Shown: in pieces, positions 19,796 through 22,698 of the stretch
Layout of the letters: each line of letters opens with the position of its first letter
Position numbering within the stretch: the stretch's first letter is position 1
Origin: an uncultured Desulfovibrio sp.
GTDB taxonomy: Bacteria; Desulfobacterota; Desulfovibrionia; Desulfovibrionales; Desulfovibrionaceae
Direction: 5' to 3'
Assembly (NCBI GenBank): GCA_900553145.1
Contig: USCL01000022.1
Span: 1 to 22,698 of the forward strand
DNA: 22,698 nucleotides
Notes under the pieces: model-generated
The model's database searches: none
Told to the model about the DNA's origin: nothing
What the model saw: only the letters and a program-made list of their open reading frames with translations
Translations under genes and position numbers: made by a program

Positions 19796-21736
19796 CTAAT
19801 AGTCCCCGCGGTTCCTCATGAAGCCGGGCCTGCTCCGATCTACAGGCGCGGTCCGGGCCGGCGGCACACGGCTGGGGAGCGAGGGCCGCGTACCCTGCGC
19901 GGGGCGCGGAGCCTGTTGCTCGGCCCGAGGCTGCTGGCGCTTTTCAGCTGCGGCCCGCATCTCCCGTTCGACGATCATCTGGAAGCTCGGCAGCCAGCTC
20001 CCGTCCACGCAGGCATCGGCCATCATGCAGCAGTCGAGGTAGTGGTTCGCCCGGCGCTTGCGTACCCAGACATGCTTCCCGTTCCGGTCGCGCACAAGGG
20101 CTTCCGCGGCCAGTTGCGCGGCGAACGCTTCGTCGGTTCTCCTGTGCAGCGTCATGGGCTGGCGTGCATCTGGCTCCAGCCGGGAAAAAATCAAGCTCTT
20201 GAAATAGTGGGTATCCAGCAGATACAGCCATAAGCCACCCGGAATGCGGACACGGGAGCTGGGCAATCGGTCGATGCTGGTGGCGCGCACCGGGGTGTGC
20301 GATTCATGCGATGCGCCCTTGCAGGCGAAAAGCCTTCCTCCGCTGTGGCGACGCACGAACGTGTACACCTCCTCCGTGCGGGACACCACGTCCTCATCCG
20401 TCCGGGTGCCGCCCGAGTCGATGCCGGCCCGCCAGATGGCGAGGCTCTTGCCGGCATTGGGGCTGTCGGCCTCGTACTCGTACCGCGTTTCCAGCAGAGC
20501 ATGCACGGAGTCCCAATCCGTCAGGCGACCATAATCGATCAAGGCCGATGAATGGTCAGGACGCCACGCTTTCACGACATACCAGAATCCGCGCTTTTGG
20601 ACGTCGATGCCGGCAGTGAGGGCCACGGCGTCGCCCGGAACGGTGAGTGGCTCCAGCTCGGGATCGCGGCGCTTCAAAATGACGTCCTCGCTGGTTTCCA
20701 GTTCCACGGCCCGGTACGGCAGCGCCCACATGCCGTTGGCGTACTGCTGCTTGTCCACCGGAGAATCCGAGGCGTCGGCGCGCATTTTGGCTGCCGCAAT
20801 CTCCGACAGAGACACGGCCTTGGACAATATGGCCGGCAGATGGAATCCGATGCGCCGGGGGGACGGCACCGGGTTCTCCGCCTCCCAGCGCCCGCGCGCC
20901 ACGGCCTGATCCCGGAGGTGATCGGACCACAGGAACTTGCAGCAGGAACACTTGTAGCGTCCGAGCTTGCGCCGCTCCACCTCTTGCGGCGAGGCTGCCT
21001 TTTCCGTCACGATCAGGCCCTCTTCCGTCATTCTCTGATACTCGCCGCAGGCCGGACACCGCACGAAGTAGTGACGCACTTCGTCGCTTTCCTCCAGCGC
21101 CTGCACGATGCTGCTCTCGTCACCGCCGATGGGCTTGCTGACGCGGAGGATTTTGCGCTTGTGCTCGTAGCTGCGCGTGCGCTCCCGAAACTCCTCCACG
21201 GGCACGCCTTGGCCGGCAATCTGTTTATACAGGGCCTCTTCGTCGAGGAAGAGGTCCTGAATGGAGATTGACGCGCGTTGCCCCTGAGACTGCGCGCTGG
21301 CCATGAACAGGTTGGTGCCGTCGCGGAAGCTGATCCGGGTGCTCCGCACTTTCCCGAGCTGGGCGCGCACGGGCGGCGATGCCCGGAACATGGGGACCAG
21401 TTTGTTGGCCACCACCTTGCCGATGGCGTCGTCGTCCTGCATGGCAAGCATGCGCGGCCCGGGGCGCATGTCCACGCAGTATGCCAGCGCCGCATGCATA
21501 ACCAAGGTCTTTCCGGTCTGGGCGCTGCCGCAGACCGCCACCTCCTTCACGCCGGGCTGGCTCCATGTGTCCATGATCCCGGCAAGGTAAGGATTCACGT
21601 CCCGTCTGTACCGTCCGCCGGCATACGGCCCATCTTTGACGATGAGATTCCGTGCCGCCCAGACGGACAGAGGGATGTGCGCCCGCCGGCGAAAGACGTG
21701 TCGTTCCCCGGCGGTGAAACGAAGCAACGGCATCAC
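19796..21736 (-). CDS. terL: Terminase large subunit (GpA family)
   Basis: This 646-residue protein is the packaging motor. The N-terminal ATPase has CGSAQTGKT (Walker A, about 69-77) and DLFLDEEAL (Walker B region, about 161-169). A zinc-ribbon-like pair follows (RCPACGEYQ and YKCSCCKFLW, about 228-272). The C-terminal nuclease part has LTAGIDVQKRGFWYVVKAW, GIDSGGTRTDEDV and HYLDCCMMADACVDG, typical of GpA proteins. The end is Pro/Arg-rich. Length matches lambda gpA (641). The start overlaps the small subunit stop (ATGA). Confidence 0.95.
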   Translation of the reverse strand: MMPLLRFTAGERHVFRRRAHIPLSVWAARNLIVKDGPYAGGRYRRDVNPYLAGIMDTWSQPGVKEVAVCGSAQTGKTLVMHAALAYCVDMRPGPRMLAMQDDDAIGKVVANKLVPMFRASPPVRAQLGKVRSTRISFRDGTNLFMASAQSQGQRASISIQDLFLDEEALYKQIAGQGVPVEEFRERTRSYEHKRKILRVSKPIGGDESSIVQALEESDEVRHYFVRCPACGEYQRMTEEGLIVTEKAASPQEVERRKLGRYKCSCCKFLWSDHLRDQAVARGRWEAENPVPSPRRIGFHLPAILSKAVSLSEIAAAKMRADASDSPVDKQQYANGMWALPYRAVELETSEDVILKRRDPELEPLTVPGDAVALTAGIDVQKRGFWYVVKAWRPDHSSALIDYGRLTDWDSVHALLETRYEYEADSPNAGKSLAIWRAGIDSGGTRTDEDVVSRTEEVYTFVRRHSGGRLFACKGASHESHTPVRATSIDRLPSSRVRIPGGLWLYLLDTHYFKSLIFSRLEPDARQPMTLHRRTDEAFAAQLAAEALVRDRNGKHVWVRKRRANHYLDCCMMADACVDGSWLPSFQMIVEREMRAAAEKRQQPRAEQQAPRPAQGTRPSLPSRVPPARTAPVDRSRPGFMRNRGDY

Positions 21737-22485
21737 TCGTCTCCGTCAGACTCCACAGAGGGAGCGTTTTCGGGGTCCTCCTCGCCGTAGGTGAACTCAC
21801 GGTCGGAGTCCCACGCGTCCATCCAGTCCGCCGTCTCCCTTTCCCACCAGTCGAGCAGGGCTTCCAGATTGCCTTCATCGCCCCCGACGAGCGCGATGAT
21901 TTCCCCGGCCTTGCGATACCCGAACGTTTCGATCTCACTTTTGAAAAAAAGGGCTCGGGCGGACAGCGCCTCCTCATGCTCCGACCGGGGCATGAGCATC
22001 CCCATTTCTTTCTCGAGCTTGAGACGCGTGCGTTCGGCGGTGTACCGCTTCAACTCGGTATCCGCCGAAATGCGGTCAACCGTGGCATTGGACAGGGCCT
22101 TGTTTTCGTGCTGGGTCAGAGGCGTGAGATTGGCCGCGGCATAGGCCAGCAGCGCCCCTTCCTCGAATCCCGCGTCCGTCTTGGCCACCTTACGCACCGA
22201 GACATCGCGGTTGAACTGGCTTTTGCTGATTTTGAAACCGCTGTCCCGCAGGAAGTCAACGGCATCAAGCTGGGTCTTAAAAGTCCGCATAGCCGCACTA
22301 CCTCCCTGCAGTCGTCGGGTTTCATCTTCCACCGCGGCCCGCGCGCGGTTGAACGCGGAAATGGTGTCCGGGGTCGGGTTCTCCTTCATCCGGCGCTTGC
22401 TTTCCTCCTTGGCCCGGATAAGGAAGGCGAGGTCATTGGCTGCGCTCTTTTCCGCCAGTTCCAGCAGGTCGAGTCCATCAGACAT
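21733..22485 (-). CDS. terS: Terminase small subunit, Nu1-like (putative)
   Basis: This 250-residue protein lies where the DNA-recognising terminase subunit is expected. A Nu1-like HTH segment (LDAVDFLRDSGFKISKSQFN, then RDVSVRKV) is at about residues 73-101. Before it comes a charged helical region (LAFLIRAKEESKRRMKENPT), after it a helical stretch (DTELKRYTAERTRLKLEKEM), and the C-terminus is acidic (EDPENAPSVESDGDE). It is longer than lambda Nu1 (181). It overlaps the methyltransferase end by eight bases and terminase large by four. Confidence 0.8.
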   Translation of the reverse strand: MSDGLDLLELAEKSAANDLAFLIRAKEESKRRMKENPTPDTISAFNRARAAVEDETRRLQGGSAAMRTFKTQLDAVDFLRDSGFKISKSQFNRDVSVRKVAKTDAGFEEGALLAYAAANLTPLTQHENKALSNATVDRISADTELKRYTAERTRLKLEKEMGMLMPRSEHEEALSARALFFKSEIETFGYRKAGEIIALVGGDEGNLEALLDWWERETADWMDAWDSDREFTYGEEDPENAPSVESDGDE

Positions 22486-22698
22486 TGGAAGCCTCCATCT
22501 GAACGGGAGCGAACGGCTCTCCGGTTACGGCATTGATGGCGATACCGCCCGTCAGTTCCTGCCAGCGCAGGATGATGACGTCAGCATACTTCGGGTCATA
22601 CTCCATGAGATTACAGCGCCGGGCCAGCCTGTCCGACGCGATGAGCGTGGTGCCCGAACCGCCGCACAGGTCGACCACCAAACCGCCACGGGGGCTGG
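22478..22698 (-). CDS. DNA methyltransferase, C-terminal end (partial)
   Basis: The frame is open to the right edge, so only the last 73 residues are visible. They hold the AdoMet-binding motif VVDLCGGSGTTLIASDRLAR followed by CNLMEYDPKYADVIILRWQE, a pattern usually found at the C-terminus of N4/N6 methyltransferases of the beta type, where DPPY comes first (it would be beyond the edge). The motif is DLCGGSG rather than the common DPFxGSG. It overlaps the terminase small subunit start by eight bases and so belongs to the packaging operon. It may protect phage DNA from host restriction. Confidence 0.87.
   Translation of the reverse strand, partial: SPRGGLVVDLCGGSGTTLIASDRLARRCNLMEYDPKYADVIILRWQELTGGIAINAVTGEPFAPVQMEASNV

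Overview
The window is the late (structural) half of a tailed temperate phage, probably a prophage, with an accessory block set into it. DNA is GC-rich (roughly 60 percent or more by eye). The proteins read like those of prophages in sulfate-reducing Desulfovibrionaceae, but that host assignment is an inference from sequence feel and has not been tested. Almost every gene lies on the minus strand, so the operon runs from right to left.

From right to left: the C-terminal end of a DNA methyltransferase, a Nu1-like terminase small subunit, a GpA-type terminase large subunit and a small excisionase-like HTH protein (22698-19557). Next comes an accessory block (19553-16391) with a plus-strand higBA toxin-antitoxin pair, a minus-strand pair coding for a DUF5678-like protein and a retropepsin-like aspartic protease with a SEC-C tail, a candidate C4-type antisense RNA with matching target sites, an Ash/Icd-position small ORF, three small unknown genes and a strong terminator. 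The head module follows (16132-11614): gpW-like joiner, lambda-type portal, S49 head protease with a likely nested scaffold, a decoration protein and a lambda gpE-type capsid. A lysis cassette (11614-10149) then holds a GH108 endolysin, a holin-like protein, two overlapping small genes (one a lipoprotein) and a TM plus coiled-coil protein. After that come head-tail connectors and a tail terminator (10152-8616), and a P2-like contractile tail: sheath, tube, assembly chaperones, tape measure, gpX, gpD, the spike gpV and a GpU-like protein cut by the left edge (8587-1).

The phage is thus a mosaic of a lambda/Mu-style head and a P2-style contractile tail. Structural genes are packed tightly, and about ten junctions are ATGA or TGATG stop/start overlaps, which suggests translational coupling along one long late transcript. 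No tRNA, rRNA, CRISPR array, insertion sequence, integrase or att site was seen.

The most unusual part is the accessory block. It separates terminase from joiner and portal, which are normally neighbours. Inside it, a perfect 11-bp inverted repeat carries a -35 box on each strand, so the toxin-antitoxin pair and the protease pair appear to be driven divergently from one operator. Beyond the protease gene, an 81-nt RNA candidate has an 11-bp closing stem followed by a T-run, and two internal segments complementary to sites upstream and downstream of it. This is the layout of the P1/P7 C4 and P4 CI immunity RNAs.
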